From: Pseudomonas silvicola
GTDB lineage: Bacteria; Pseudomonadota; Gammaproteobacteria; Pseudomonadales; Pseudomonadaceae
DNA: 64,000 nucleotides
Direction: 5' to 3'
Assembly (NCBI RefSeq): GCF_026651855.1
Contig: NZ_CP093281.1
Location: 62,001 to 126,000 of the forward strand
Positions 53,857 to 63,285 of this stretch are shown here, one piece after another (the first letter of the stretch is position 1; the number at the start of each line of letters is the position of its first letter). The position numbers and the translations under genes are program-made. The notes beneath the pieces were generated by a model. It ran no database searches. It had not been told where the DNA came from and was given only the letters and a program-made list of their open reading frames with translations.

Positions 53857-54947
53857 ATGCCATCGATATTTGATGAGTTATCTGACGCCCCTTCATGGGT
53901 GCCTGCTGTGTTACTTGTCACCCTTTCGCTTGTCGCGGGTTTTTGGCTCGCTTCCTATTGCTTAGATTTATACGTTACTGGCAGAATCGCGACGAAGAAA
54001 ATTGTTCAAGTCACTTGAGGAAGCATCTTCGTGGATCGATGTTCCTGTTTATTCCTCTGATGTTAATTAACGTTGGAGCCGAGTATGTAAATATTCACCC
54101 GATTCGCTTTCGTTCATTACCCCCACGCTGAATGTTTTCATAATATTGTCATTGTGCTCGATTTTAATAAGATTGACCAACGTCGCGCAGGACATGCTAT
54201 TTATTCGCTATGATATTAATCTGTCAAACAACCTGCGCGCCAGGAAGATTCGCACCCAGATCATTTATGTCAAAAAGGTCGCGATTGTCCTCCTTGTATC
54301 ATTCTGCCTTTCACTGATTCTTATCAGCATTCCCGGCGTAAGAAAATTCGGCACCACCATCCTCGCAGGCGCTGGGGTGGCAGGTATCATCATTGGTTTT
54401 GCGCTGCAGAAGTCACTGGTTAATCTGTTCGCTGGCATTCAAATCGCCTTCACGCAACCGATCAAAATTGATGATGCGGTTGTGGTTGAAAAAATGAATG
54501 GGGTTGGATTGAGGAGATCAACCTGACCTATGTTGTGGTGCGTATCTGGGACCTGCGCCGTCTGGTGCTGCCAATTACCTACTTTACCGAGAACGCCTTC
54601 CAGAACTGGACGCGCAATAATGCCCAAATATTGGGTTCAGTATTTCTATATCTTGATTACTCGATGCCACTCGAACCGCTGCGTCAGCATTTGAAAAAGT
54701 CCTGAGTGAAACCAAACTCTGGGATCAGCAAACCCAGGTGCTTCAGGTGACCGATACCACTGATAAAACCATGACGATTCGTTTATTAATGACCGCACAA
54801 AACTCCCCAACCGCCTGGGATTTACGCTGCTATGTGCGTGAGAAGATGATTGAATTTATTCAACAGAATTACCCGCAGAGTCTTCCTCATGTGCGGGCGA
54901 CGTTGACCGAGACTGGAGTATCTAATAGCACGAAAACGTTGTCTTAG
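53857..54947 (+). CDS. MscS-family mechanosensitive channel
   Basis: Small-conductance channel that releases solutes on hypo-osmotic shock, about 365 residues. N-terminal helices (PSWVPAVLLVTLSLVAGF, SMFLFIPLMLINVGAEYVNI), LLVSFCLSLILISIPGVRKF, then the pore helix GAGVAGIIIGFALQKSLVNL and FAGIQIAFTQPIKIDDAVVV, with the beta domain EINLTYVVVRIWDLRRLVLP. Frame breaks near 53940, 54005, 54115, 54490 and 54670. GAGG lies 7 nt before ATG 53857. Next to proP, so both ends of osmotic adjustment are encoded together. Confidence 0.88.
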
Positions 54948-55023
54948 ATGATACGCTTTCCTGCGTTTAAAGGTGGCAGCTCAAGCGGTAATGGCGTATC
55001 TACGTTGTATCAACCTTAACGAT

Positions 55024-55038
55024 GATATACAGTGTATC
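55024..55038 (+). promoter_or_regulatory. Near-palindrome upstream of mazE
   Basis: GATATAC-A-GTGTATC, 6 of 7 arm positions paired, 22 bp before the mazE start. Similar to the alternating palindromes bound by MazE in other enterobacteria; candidate autoregulatory site. Confidence 0.45.
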
Positions 55039-55060
55039 GACATTTCGCAGGAGGTTGGTT

Positions 55061-55297
55061 ATGACCACGGTGACGTTAAAAAAATGGGGCAATAGTCCTT
55101 CAATCCGCATCCCTGCCAGCGTAATGCAATCTGCTGCGCTCAGTGTTGACGACAAACTGGAACTCAGCGTGGAAGATGGCAAATTGATACTTGCCGGTGA
55201 GGAAAGTATTCTTGATGCTCTGCTGGACGGCATCACTGAAGATAACGTCCATGAAAAAATTGATTTTGGACCTTCAGTTGGCAAGGAATTGCTCTAA
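55061..55297 (+). CDS. mazE: MazE-family antitoxin
   Basis: Intact 78-residue AbrB-fold antitoxin. TTVTLKKWGNSPSIRIPASV is the DNA-binding swapped-hairpin region; SVEDGKLILAGEE follows; the acidic tail (LDGITEDNVHEKIDFGPSVG) should occupy the toxin active site. AGGAGG lies 6 nt before ATG 55061. Stop and mazF start share one base (TAATG). Confidence 0.9.
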   Translation: MTTVTLKKWGNSPSIRIPASVMQSAALSVDDKLELSVEDGKLILAGEESILDALLDGITEDNVHEKIDFGPSVGKELL

Positions 55298-55627
55298 TGG
55301 TTTCACGTTTTGTACCCGATGCCGGAGACCTGATCTGGCTGGATTTTGACCCTACACTGGGGCACGAGCAGGGTGGACATCGCCCTGCTGTCGTCCTCAG
55401 TCCTTTTGCCTATAACAACAAAGTGGGCATGCTGCTTTGCGTACCCTGCACCACTCAGGCCAAGGGTTATCCTTTGAAGTCATCCTGTCAGGCGCACGGA
55501 GAGTGTTGCGCTGGCTGATCAGGTGACCAGCATTGACTGGCGCGCCCGAAAAGCGGTGAAAAAAAGCCATGTCACATCGAATGAACTGGCTGAGATTCGC
55601 GCCAAGGCGAAAGCGCTGATTGGATAA
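55297..55627 (+). CDS. mazF: MazF-family endoribonuclease toxin
   Basis: mRNA interferase, about 110 residues. PDAGDLIWLDFDPTLGHEQG carries the conserved GDLIWLDFDP and H/E/Q region, GGHRPAVVLSPFAYNNKVGM the Arg, and LCVPCTTQAKGYP the Thr/Ser strand. One frame break near 55480 (PFEVILSG); C-terminus ALADQVTSIDWRARKAVKKS, ending AKALIG. Close to the ChpBK/MazF enzymes of E. coli. Cleavage site cannot be predicted. Confidence 0.9.
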
Positions 55628-55664
55628 GCACGAATACTGGCAGCCTGAAGCTTCCAGTTGTTCT

Positions 55665-55883
55665 TCAGTGCCCACGCCGCGCCCGCATCATCGCCAGCCT
55701 GAACTGGCGGACATCTTCTGGCGTCCAGCAGCGGCAGGACAACGGCGCGGTATCGTCAACCGCGGCGGGTAGCGGGACTTTCTCTAGCGTGCCACGATTG
55801 CAAATCGCACAGGCTAAAGTGGCGGAGGGCACGCCAAGATAGCGCGCCACCTCCGGCAAGGTCATCAGTGTAGTACGCATCAT
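55665..55883 (-). CDS. Small MerR/excisionase-like HTH protein
   Basis: 72 residues. MRTTLMTLPEVARYLGVPSA is a helix-turn-helix of the excisionase/AlpA kind; CAICNRGTLEKVP and CWTPEDVRQFRLAMMRARRG complete a winged domain. GAGGAGG lies just before the two Met codons. It is convergent with mazF, 37 bp away. No integrase or prophage gene is close, so a regulatory role is possible but unproven. Confidence 0.6.
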   Translation of the reverse strand: MMRTTLMTLPEVARYLGVPSATLACAICNRGTLEKVPLPAAVDDTAPLSCRCWTPEDVRQFRLAMMRARRGH

Positions 55884-55983
55884 AACCTCCTCGTTGCATG
55901 TGATTTAACTGACATGGTTGAGCAGTTTTCAGCGTAATTTTATGATCGCGATCAGGTGATGAATTATTTTTGGTTAAAAATAA

Positions 55984-56474
55984 TCACAGCGTCATCAGCA
56001 TCTCGTGCCACGCCATGCCGCCGTGATCGGACGCCGAAGGTTTGATGTACTGATAGCCGAACTTCTTATACAGATCAACGTGATGGGTTTGCACATCAAA
56101 TGGATGGTATGTTTATCCATCTGCTTCATAAGCTTGATGAACTGTTGCATCATCAGTGTGCTGTATCCTTTGCCCTGATAGGCCGGATCGAGCACCACTG
56201 ACATAATTACCACGTTAGGTGCTGCAGGATCGTGCCCGATTAACTCCTTAAATTCCTCATCTGACATCACCACATCCCAGGCGCAACCTGCATTGATAAA
56301 GCCAATGACTTGACCCTCGTTTTCAAGGCACATAAACCCTTGAGGATACTGTGCGATACGGGTTGCGATTTTTTCGCGCGTGGCAGCCTCATCGCCTTCG
56401 TAGGCATTAATTTCAATGGCATAGCAGCGATCAACATCGGCTAAGGTGGCATTTCTAAACGTTAAATTCGACAC
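55984..56474 (-). CDS. GNAT-family N-acetyltransferase
   Basis: About 163 residues. LTFRNATLADVDRCYAIEIN, FMCLENEGQVIGFINAGCAW, PNVVIMSVVLDPAYQGKGYS (acetyl-CoA P-loop QGKGYS) and MMQQFIKLMKQMDKHTIHLM; after a frame break near 56090 the end reads KKFGYQYIKPSASDHGGMAW and MLMTL. GTG 56474 is preferred because AGAGGG lies 5 nt upstream; ATG codons 21-24 nt earlier lack a site. Resembles arylalkylamine-type GNATs; substrate unknown. Confidence 0.8.
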
Positions 56475-56558
56475 AACTACCCTCTGGATTAACATCACAA
56501 TGCACGCTATTTTACCGACAAATCACCATGAACCTACTGCATTGTCTTCAGGATAATC

Positions 56559-57475
56559 ATGAACAACGTGCATCTCATGCTGCGCCAACTCGACCTCAAT
56601 TTACTGCTGGTGTTTGCCGCGCTCTATCGCCAGCGCAGTGTCACCGCCGCCGCAAATGAATTGGCCTTCAGTCCCTCGGCATTAAGTCACGCTTTGGCAC
56701 GCCTGCGTGTCTCACTGGACGATCCGCTTTTTATCCGTCAGGAAATGCAATGTTACCCAGCGCGAAAGCGGAACTGCTCGCGCCCGGCATTATCAATGCC
56801 CTGGCCGCGCTGGTGGAGAGCCTTAACCGCCGAAACGATTTTGACCCGCTCACCAGCCATCAGGTTTTCCGCTTTGCCGTGACGGATTACACCGCTACCG
56901 CCCTTCTGCCCACGTTGATTGCCCATCTGCAACGGAGGCACACCAATGTAGTGATCAAGGTGGTGTATTCACGCGGCTACGATGCGTTTGAGTTGATGGC
57001 GGGCAAGGTGGATTTTGCCATCGGTTTTGAGGATGAAGTCACCCCCCCAAGACGTGGCATCAACACTATCGAATGTTTCGAGGATAACTACGTGGTTGCA
57101 GTTCGCCAGGGGCATCCGTTTATCCGCGATGCGCTCACCTATGAGGATTACCTGCGCGTGGGGCATGTGGTAGTTAATCCGTGGAATGAGCAACGCGGCG
57201 TGATTGACCGAATACTCGACGCGCAAGGAATTCAGCGCAAAGTGGTGGTGGAACTGCCGAGTCTGATGACTGCACCATTGATCATCGCCAGCACGGATCT
57301 GGCTATCGCGTTACCGCAACGTGCCGTGACATCCTTGTTTGGCGCGGCGGATTTGAAAATTTTCCCGACGCCCTTTCCTACCCCGCATTATGCGCTGCGC
57401 GTTTACTACAATCCGGCGCTGGCGAACAGCGCCGGACATCAATGGCTACGCGAACAAATTGTGCAGGTCGTGTAA
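56559..57475 (+). CDS. LysR-family regulator
   Basis: About 306 residues. MLRQLDLNLLLVFAALYRQR and SVTAAANELAFSPSALSHAL (HTH), LRVSLDDPLFIRQ, then after a frame break near 56745 NAMLPSAKAELLAPGIINAL and the effector domain FRFAVTDYTATALLPTLIAH, VDFAIGFEDEVTPPRRGINT, VVVNPWNEQRGVIDRILDAQ. NodD/LinR-like C-terminus with the YYNPALANSAGHQWLREQI end. Convergent with the Gfo/Idh gene; its target may be the divergent GNAT gene or genes elsewhere. Confidence 0.88.
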
Positions 57476-57481
57476 ATCACG

Positions 57482-58502
57482 CTAGTTCCACGACCCGATT
57501 TTCACGTGCGCTAACAAAAGCAGCATCAGGCGCATAGGGACTTCAATCGCCTGCTCTGGCGTCACCGGAGGCTTACTGCCATCGCGTACCGCTTGAGCAA
57601 AAGCTTCGTAATAGGCGTGATAGGCACCTTGTTCAGAAGGCACCCGTTCTGAGCCTTGCGGCGTATTAAGTGTGCCCCAGCACTCCAGGCTGCTCATAGC
57701 CCCATGCATCCCAGGATCGTCCGCCGGACGCTGGCCTAAGAAAATGGCCTGCGCCTGCTGTCCGTCCCTTGTGAAACAAAGCTACCGGCATCGCCATACA
57801 GACCCGAAACTCACGGCAAACAAAGCGATTCAGTTTGGTGGCGGAAAGATAGGATTTAGTCCCGTTTTGATGAGTGAGCGTCAGCACAAAACTGGCGTCG
57901 GTCGGCCCTTCCGGCTTGGAGTCGATAATATCCAGCTGAGCATAAACTGATTTTACCGGACCCAACAGGAACAGCGCCTGATCAACAATATGACTGCTAA
58001 ATCACGCAGCAGGCCGCCAGTTTCGCCGCCTTCGAGGTATTGGCATCGTCAAAATCCATACGATTAATACGACGCCACACTTTTCCCACGCGATTTTGCT
58101 CAATCAGTTTTTTCAGCGTGCGCACATCATGGTCAAAACGGCGGTTGTGATACACGCTCAGTACGACGCCTTTCGCTCGCGGCATTGGCCAACTCACGCC
58201 CCGTTTTCGCGTCGGGTGCAAGGGTTTGTCGGCAATCACCGCCACACCCGCAGCAATCGCTTCCAGCACCAGTTCGCGGCGCGTTTGCGGTGGTGTCGTG
58301 ATCGTGACGGCATCGACACCTGCCCCAGCATGTCGGTCAGGCTGGCATAGATCGGAATGTCGGGAAAATCCGCTCTCACGCGTGCAATAGTGGCTGGCGC
58401 ACGCGCCACGATGCCCGCTAACTCCACGCCCTCAGCCGCATTAATGAATGGCGCGTGAAAGTGTTTGCCGCCCGTTCCATAGCCCACGATACCGATTTTC
58501 AT
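57482..58502 (-). CDS. Gfo/Idh/MocA-family oxidoreductase
   Basis: About 342 residues. MKIGIVGYGTGGKHFHAPFI is the Rossmann motif; VIADKPLHPT has the DKP catalytic Lys in place of EKP; VVLSVYHNRRFDHDVRTLKK, GGETGGLLRDLGSHIVDQAL carry the His of the active site; C-terminal YEAFAQAVRDGSKPPVTPEQ. Frame breaks near 58325, 58215, 58190, 58020, 57990, 57805 and 57760. AGGAGG lies 4 nt before ATG 58502. Similar to YhhX/YgjR; substrate unknown. Confidence 0.88.
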
Positions 58503-58621
58503 GCTGCCTCCTTGTGATAGAGGAGAGTGGTAAGGCAATCAGTAATAACATAATCGCAACAACTAAAACTGCTCGCTCACGCAAAAATGGCACAAAAATA
58601 TCATTTTTAGGAAAAATGGCT

Positions 58622-59795
58622 TTACTGTGCCGCAGGGAAGTTGCGCTTAATCGGCGCAAAGTCACTGGCGTTTTTGCCTAACAATCGCTGAGGGCGGAAA
58701 TCTGCCAGTAACTCACTGGCCTGATCCTGCACCAGTTCCTGCGCCACCAGCTTGCCAATCAACGGTGACAATGTGATTCCACTGTGTGTCACTGCCACAT
58801 ATACACGCTGATGAGGCGTGACGTAGCCAATGGCAGGTAATCCATCCGCCGGTCTGGCGCGTTGACCAATCACAATGTTCTCAATCTGCAATTCGCCTGC
58901 ATCTGCAAACAACGCGTGGTAGCGATCGCGGAACTGCTGGGCAATATCGCCATGGAGCGAAGGTGGCGAGCAGGATCGGCAAGATCGTCCAGTTCCAGTG
59001 CTTGTAATAACAACCGCCCGCCGCCATCCGGGCGCACGTTGAGCTGAGGAGAGATTAAATTGGTTGCCAGCGAGAGCGGCTGTGGCGCCGTGCGTGCCAG
59101 GAAACTACAGGCCACCGCGTTGGGTTTGCTGGTATCGAGCAGCGCCAAATCAAGATTAGGGTGTTAAGCAGTTGATTATTTGGCCCCCCGGTGGCAATCA
59201 CCACGTGATCACCTGCCACTGTTCCGTTTACCAGATGCAGCGTGACGCCATCAGCTTGTTCGCTAAGACGTTCAATCGCGTGTTGTTGATGTAATACCGC
59301 TCCATTGGCACGCGCTAGACCAGAGTCGCGACAGATACAGCGCCGGATGCAATACCGATTCCGTTGGGAAATGCCAGACGCTGCCACTTACCGCCTGTGA
59401 ACGCAGATCCGGCACTTCACGCTGCAACGCATCCGGTGTCACCTCATGCGCGGTATAACCCAGCGATTGCAGGGAGGTAGCACGCTGAAGTAGCCTCTGC
59501 TGCGCCTCGCCTTCTGCCGCCCACTCCCAGGTGCCACAAGTTTCCAGCCAGCGCAGACCATTGGTTTGCGAGAGTTGCAAACGCGTGTGTTCTTCCATAG
59601 CGAGGGCATTGAGCTGGTGATAACTGAGCGGTTGTTTACCGTTGGAGTTGACCCAGGCGAAGGTGGTGCTGCTGGTACCTGCACCAATATGCTGCTGTTC
59701 AAAAATCGTAACCTGTACGCCCTGCAAGCTAATGCGCGCGCCACCGCTAAACCGATGACGCCGCCGCCCACTACCGCAATCTTTTGGGTTGTCAT
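58622..59795 (-). CDS. FAD-dependent D-amino-acid dehydrogenase/oxidase-like protein
   Basis: DAO-family flavoenzyme, about 395 residues. KIAVVGGGVIGLAVARALA is the FAD motif; TSSTTFAWVNSNGKQPLSYH; ALQREVPDLRSQAVSGSVWH; GDHVVIATGGPNNQLL; C-terminal IGQRARPADGLPAIGYVTPH, VYVAVTHSGITLSPLIGKLV. Frame breaks near 59730, 59340, 59160 and 58965. AGGAG lies 7 nt before ATG 59795. Same strand and about 120 bp from both flanking genes. Probable deamination of a D-amino or imino acid at the membrane or in the cytoplasm. Confidence 0.87.
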
Positions 59796-59912
59796 GAATG
59801 GCTCCTGAATGAATAGCCCTATCATAACAACGTTCATCGGCAGAGATTGCAATCGCTATAGAACACTTACTGCGCAGGATATAAGAAAATCCTCTGATGC
59901 CAGAGAATAAAT

Positions 59913-60850
59913 TTATACCGCCGTCAGCATTTTTCCGTTTGAGAAATAGGCTAGTAAATTCTCCAGCACATTATTCGCCATGCCTTCACGGGTTTCATGG
60001 GTGGCACTGGCAATATGCGGCGTTAATAACACATTATCTAATTCACGCAGCGCAGGATGAATAACCGGCTCTTGCGGGAAAACATCCAGCGCGGCGCCTT
60101 TTTATCACACCCTGCTGCAATGCCTGGATAAGATCGTTTCATTCACCACCGTGCCGCGTGCAATGTTGATCAGCACCCCCGATTTCCCCAACGCCGCCAG
60201 CACTTTTGCGTCCACCAGCTGGATATTTTCCGGGCTACCCGGCAGCGCCAGCACCAGGAAATCACTGAACGCCGCCAGCTGTTCAATGCTCTCGCAGCGT
60301 TGGTAAGGCACATTTTTCTGGCTGCGCGCGGTGTAAGCGATCTCCATACCGAATGCTTCAGCCCGGCGAGCGATGGCCAGTCCAATCGCACCCAAGCCCG
60401 CAATGCCCATGCGTTTTCCGCTGGCTTTACTGGAAAGCGAAGTACCGGTATTTTCCCACGCACCAGAACGGGCGAACTGATGATTGGCCACCAGGTTGCG
60501 TGAAAAAGCTAAGGTCAACGTCATGGCTAAATCGGCGACATCATCGGTAAGAATATCGCTGGTGATGCTCACCTGAATATCATGTGCAGCGGTGTAATTC
60601 AGGTCGATACGATCGGTTCCCACCCCAAACACCGCAATCGCTTTACAGGCCGGCACCTGTTCCAGAATCGACGTTTCTACACCCACGTCACCGCGCGTCA
60701 CTATGCCTTGAATCTCTTTGCCTGGCGCTGAAGAAATAGCGCAGGGTCCTGCTCATTATATAAACGATGACAATGAAAATGTTGCGAGAGTTTTTCGTCC
60801 AGCTGCGGCATCAGTGGCTGAATAATCAGAATATGAGGTTGCGAAGACAT
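59913..60850 (-). CDS. D-isomer-specific 2-hydroxyacid dehydrogenase
   Basis: NAD(P)-dependent oxidoreductase, about 313 residues. VFGVGTDRIDLNYTAAHDIQ (catalytic Arg region), RMGIAGLGAIGLAIARRAEA (nucleotide-binding), FLVLALPGSPENIQLVDAKV and LINIARGTVVNE; C-terminal ALDVFPQEP and LTPHIASATHETREGMANNV with the His. Frame breaks near 60720, 60135 and 60095. AGGA precedes ATG 60850. Hydroxypyruvate/glyoxylate reductase-like; it lies 117 bp upstream of the DAO-type gene, and the pair could handle a keto acid from amino acid oxidation (inference). Confidence 0.88.
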
Positions 60851-61094
60851 CATTATTTTCCTGGATGGATAAGCGTGTCGTTTCAGACTACCGGATGAAT
60901 TTATGTTACGGCACCCTTGTTACTTTTTTCGCTAATACGATCACGGGGAAAGTGCAATGAATCCTGGTGGAGAATCAGGTTTTATTTCGGATCTGTCTTT
61001 ACCGTAATGCGTTGAGCGCGCTGGCGAACTCACCTTACGCAGTCTACGGTTAATAAAAAAACCATAACAATTCAACTTACCATGGAAAGCCGCT

Positions 61095-62000
61095 ATGACC
61101 GCCCATGTCGACATCACAGCAAGCCAGGAACACGAACTTCACTCTTTGCAGCAATTATTGCAGACGCATCTTGAGCAACTGCTGCCTGCGGGTCAGCCGA
61201 GCGATCAGGTTCGTGCCGCCATGCGCGCCGGAGCACTGGCACCGGGTAAACGCATTCGTCCACTGTTGCTGCTGTTGGCTGCGCGAGATATGGGCAGCAA
61301 AGCATCGCAACAGGGCATTCTTGATCTCGCCTGCGCGGTTGAAATGGTGCATGCCGCGTCGCTGATCCTCGATGATATTCCTTGCATGGACAATGCTCAG
61401 ATGCGACGCGGGCGCCCAACGGTGCATCGCGAATTTGGCGAAAGCGTGGCAATTCTGGCGGCGATTGCCCTACTGAGCCGCGCCTTTGAAGTGATTGCCG
61501 TTGCGCCAGGTTTAGCCGCCCTGCAGAAATCAGAGGCGATTGCCGAACTCTCTTCTGCCGTAGGTTTACAAGGTTTGGTGCAGGGTCAATTCCAGGATCT
61601 GCATCAGGGCGCGCAATCGCGTAGCCCGGAAGCCGTCGCATTAACCAATGAACTTAAAACCAGCGTGCTGTTCCGAGCCACTTTGCAAATGGCGGCGATT
61701 GCCGCGGAAGCAACACCCGCTATGCGCCAGAAACTCAGTTATTTCGCGCAGGATTTGGGTCAGGCTTTCCAATTGCTCGATGATCTCGCCGACGGCAGTA
61801 AACACACCGGCAAGGACATTAATCAGGATCAGGGTAAATCGACGCTGGTACAGATGTTGGGGGCCGAAGGTGCTGAGCGCCGCTTGCGTGAACATCTGCG
61901 CAGTGCCGATGCGCACCTCGCCTGCGCCTGCCATCGTGGTATAGCGACCCGCCAATACATGCACGCCCTGTTTAATCAACAGCTGGCGATGTTTCACTGA
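61095..62000 (+). CDS. crtE: Geranylgeranyl diphosphate synthase
   Basis: Intact 301-residue enzyme making GGPP, the C20 precursor of carotenoids. First aspartate-rich motif LILDDIPCMD near residue 92 and second LLDDLAD near 227; PGKRIRPLLLLLAARDMGSK is the diphosphate-binding loop; GLVQGQFQDL follows. An upstream ATG at 61081 is out of frame; GGAAA lies before ATG 61095. First gene of the crt operon. No idi gene follows, so the order resembles P. ananatis rather than P. agglomerans. Confidence 0.95.
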   Translation: MTAHVDITASQEHELHSLQQLLQTHLEQLLPAGQPSDQVRAAMRAGALAPGKRIRPLLLLLAARDMGSKASQQGILDLACAVEMVHAASLILDDIPCMDNAQMRRGRPTVHREFGESVAILAAIALLSRAFEVIAVAPGLAALQKSEAIAELSSAVGLQGLVQGQFQDLHQGAQSRSPEAVALTNELKTSVLFRATLQMAAIAAEATPAMRQKLSYFAQDLGQAFQLLDDLADGSKHTGKDINQDQGKSTLVQMLGAEGAERRLREHLRSADAHLACACHRGIATRQYMHALFNQQLAMFH

Positions 62001-62014
62001 CCGCGGTACTGCCA

Positions 62015-63285
62015 ATGGGGCACTTTGCCGTAATTGCGCCACCACTGTATAGCCACTTCCACGCGCTGCAGGCGTTGTCACAGACGCTGATTGCAAGGCG
62101 GTCATCGCATCACCTTTGTCCAACAAGATGATGCACGTCTCCTGCTAAAAGATGGATGTATCGGATTCAGCAGCGTGGGTGAGCGCAGCCATCCCGCCGG
62201 TTCGCTGGCGCAGATGTTACAGCATCTGGCCTCGCCCCTTTCGTTATGGCGGGTGATTGGCGATATCGCCGCCAGCACCGACATGCTGTGTCGGGAACTG
62301 CCTGCACGTTTAACCTCGTTGCAAGTCGATGGTGTGATTGCCGATCAAATGGAAGCGGCGGGTGGCCTGGTAGCAGAAGCGTTGCAACTTCCCTTTGTTT
62401 CAGTGGCCTGCGCGCTGCCGGTGAATCGCGAGCCTGGCATACCGCTGGCGGTGATGCCGTTTCGCTTTGGTCAGGATGAAAAATCACTGCAACGTTTTCA
62501 GGCCAGTCAGAATATTTATGATCGCCTGATGCAGCGCCATGGCGCGGTGATCAGTCATCATGCACAAAAATGGGGATTGCCCGATCGGCACAGCCTGCAC
62601 CAGTGTTTGTCACCGCTGGCGCAGATTAGCCAGCTCGTTCCGGCGTTTGATTTTCCACGCCAGCAACTGCCCAGCTGTTTTCATTCCGTTGGACTGCTGC
62701 GCGCATCAAAACAGCCACGCGCAGCCACGGCCCTGGCCTCAGTTGCGACAGCCGGTGGTTTATGCCTCTTTTGGCACCTTGCAAGGTCATCGTTTTCGCT
62801 TGTTCCTGCATCTGGCGCAAGCTTGCCGCAATCAGCAACTCTCGTTAGTGATTGCCCATTGTGGCGGTTTGGACGCTGATCAGGTGCATCAGTTGGAGCG
62901 CGCCGGTGCAGCATGGGTGACCGATTTTCTCGATCAGCAGGCCGCGCTGCAACATGCGCACTTATTCATCACTCATGCCGGACTCAACAGCACATTAGAA
63001 TCACTGGAATGGGGCACCCCAATGCTGGCGCTGCCACTGGCCTTTGACCAACCCGGCGTGGCGTCACGTATTGCCTGGCACGGCGTCGGGCATCGCGCGT
63101 CTCGCTTTAGCCGCGTGCATCAGCTGGAACAGCACCTGCAGCAACTGTTGGCGGATGACGGCTACCGGCTGCGGATCTCGCCCATTCAGGCGCAACTACA
63201 GCGTGCCGGTGGTTGTGAGCGCGCTGCTGATATCGTTGAGCAGGCATTGGGACAACAACGTGTTGTGCTGGCGGAGGCAACATGA
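62015..63285 (+). CDS. crtX: Zeaxanthin glucosyltransferase
   Basis: Adds glucose from UDP-glucose to zeaxanthin, giving the diglucoside; acts at the cytoplasmic membrane. About 425 residues. MGHFAVIAPPLYSHFHALQA, HRITFVQQDDARLLLKDGCI, PFVSVACALPVNREPGIPLA, then VVYASFGTLQGHRFRLFLHL and the donor-binding motif LFITHAGLNSTLESLEWGTP, LALPLAFDQPGVASRIAWHG. Frame breaks near 62090 and 62740. Stop overlaps crtY by 4 bp (ATGA). Confidence 0.93.

Noticed and set aside
55665-55883. Small HTH protein considered as phage excisionase
   Set aside because: No integrase, attachment site or other phage gene is visible nearby, so it is kept only as an HTH protein.
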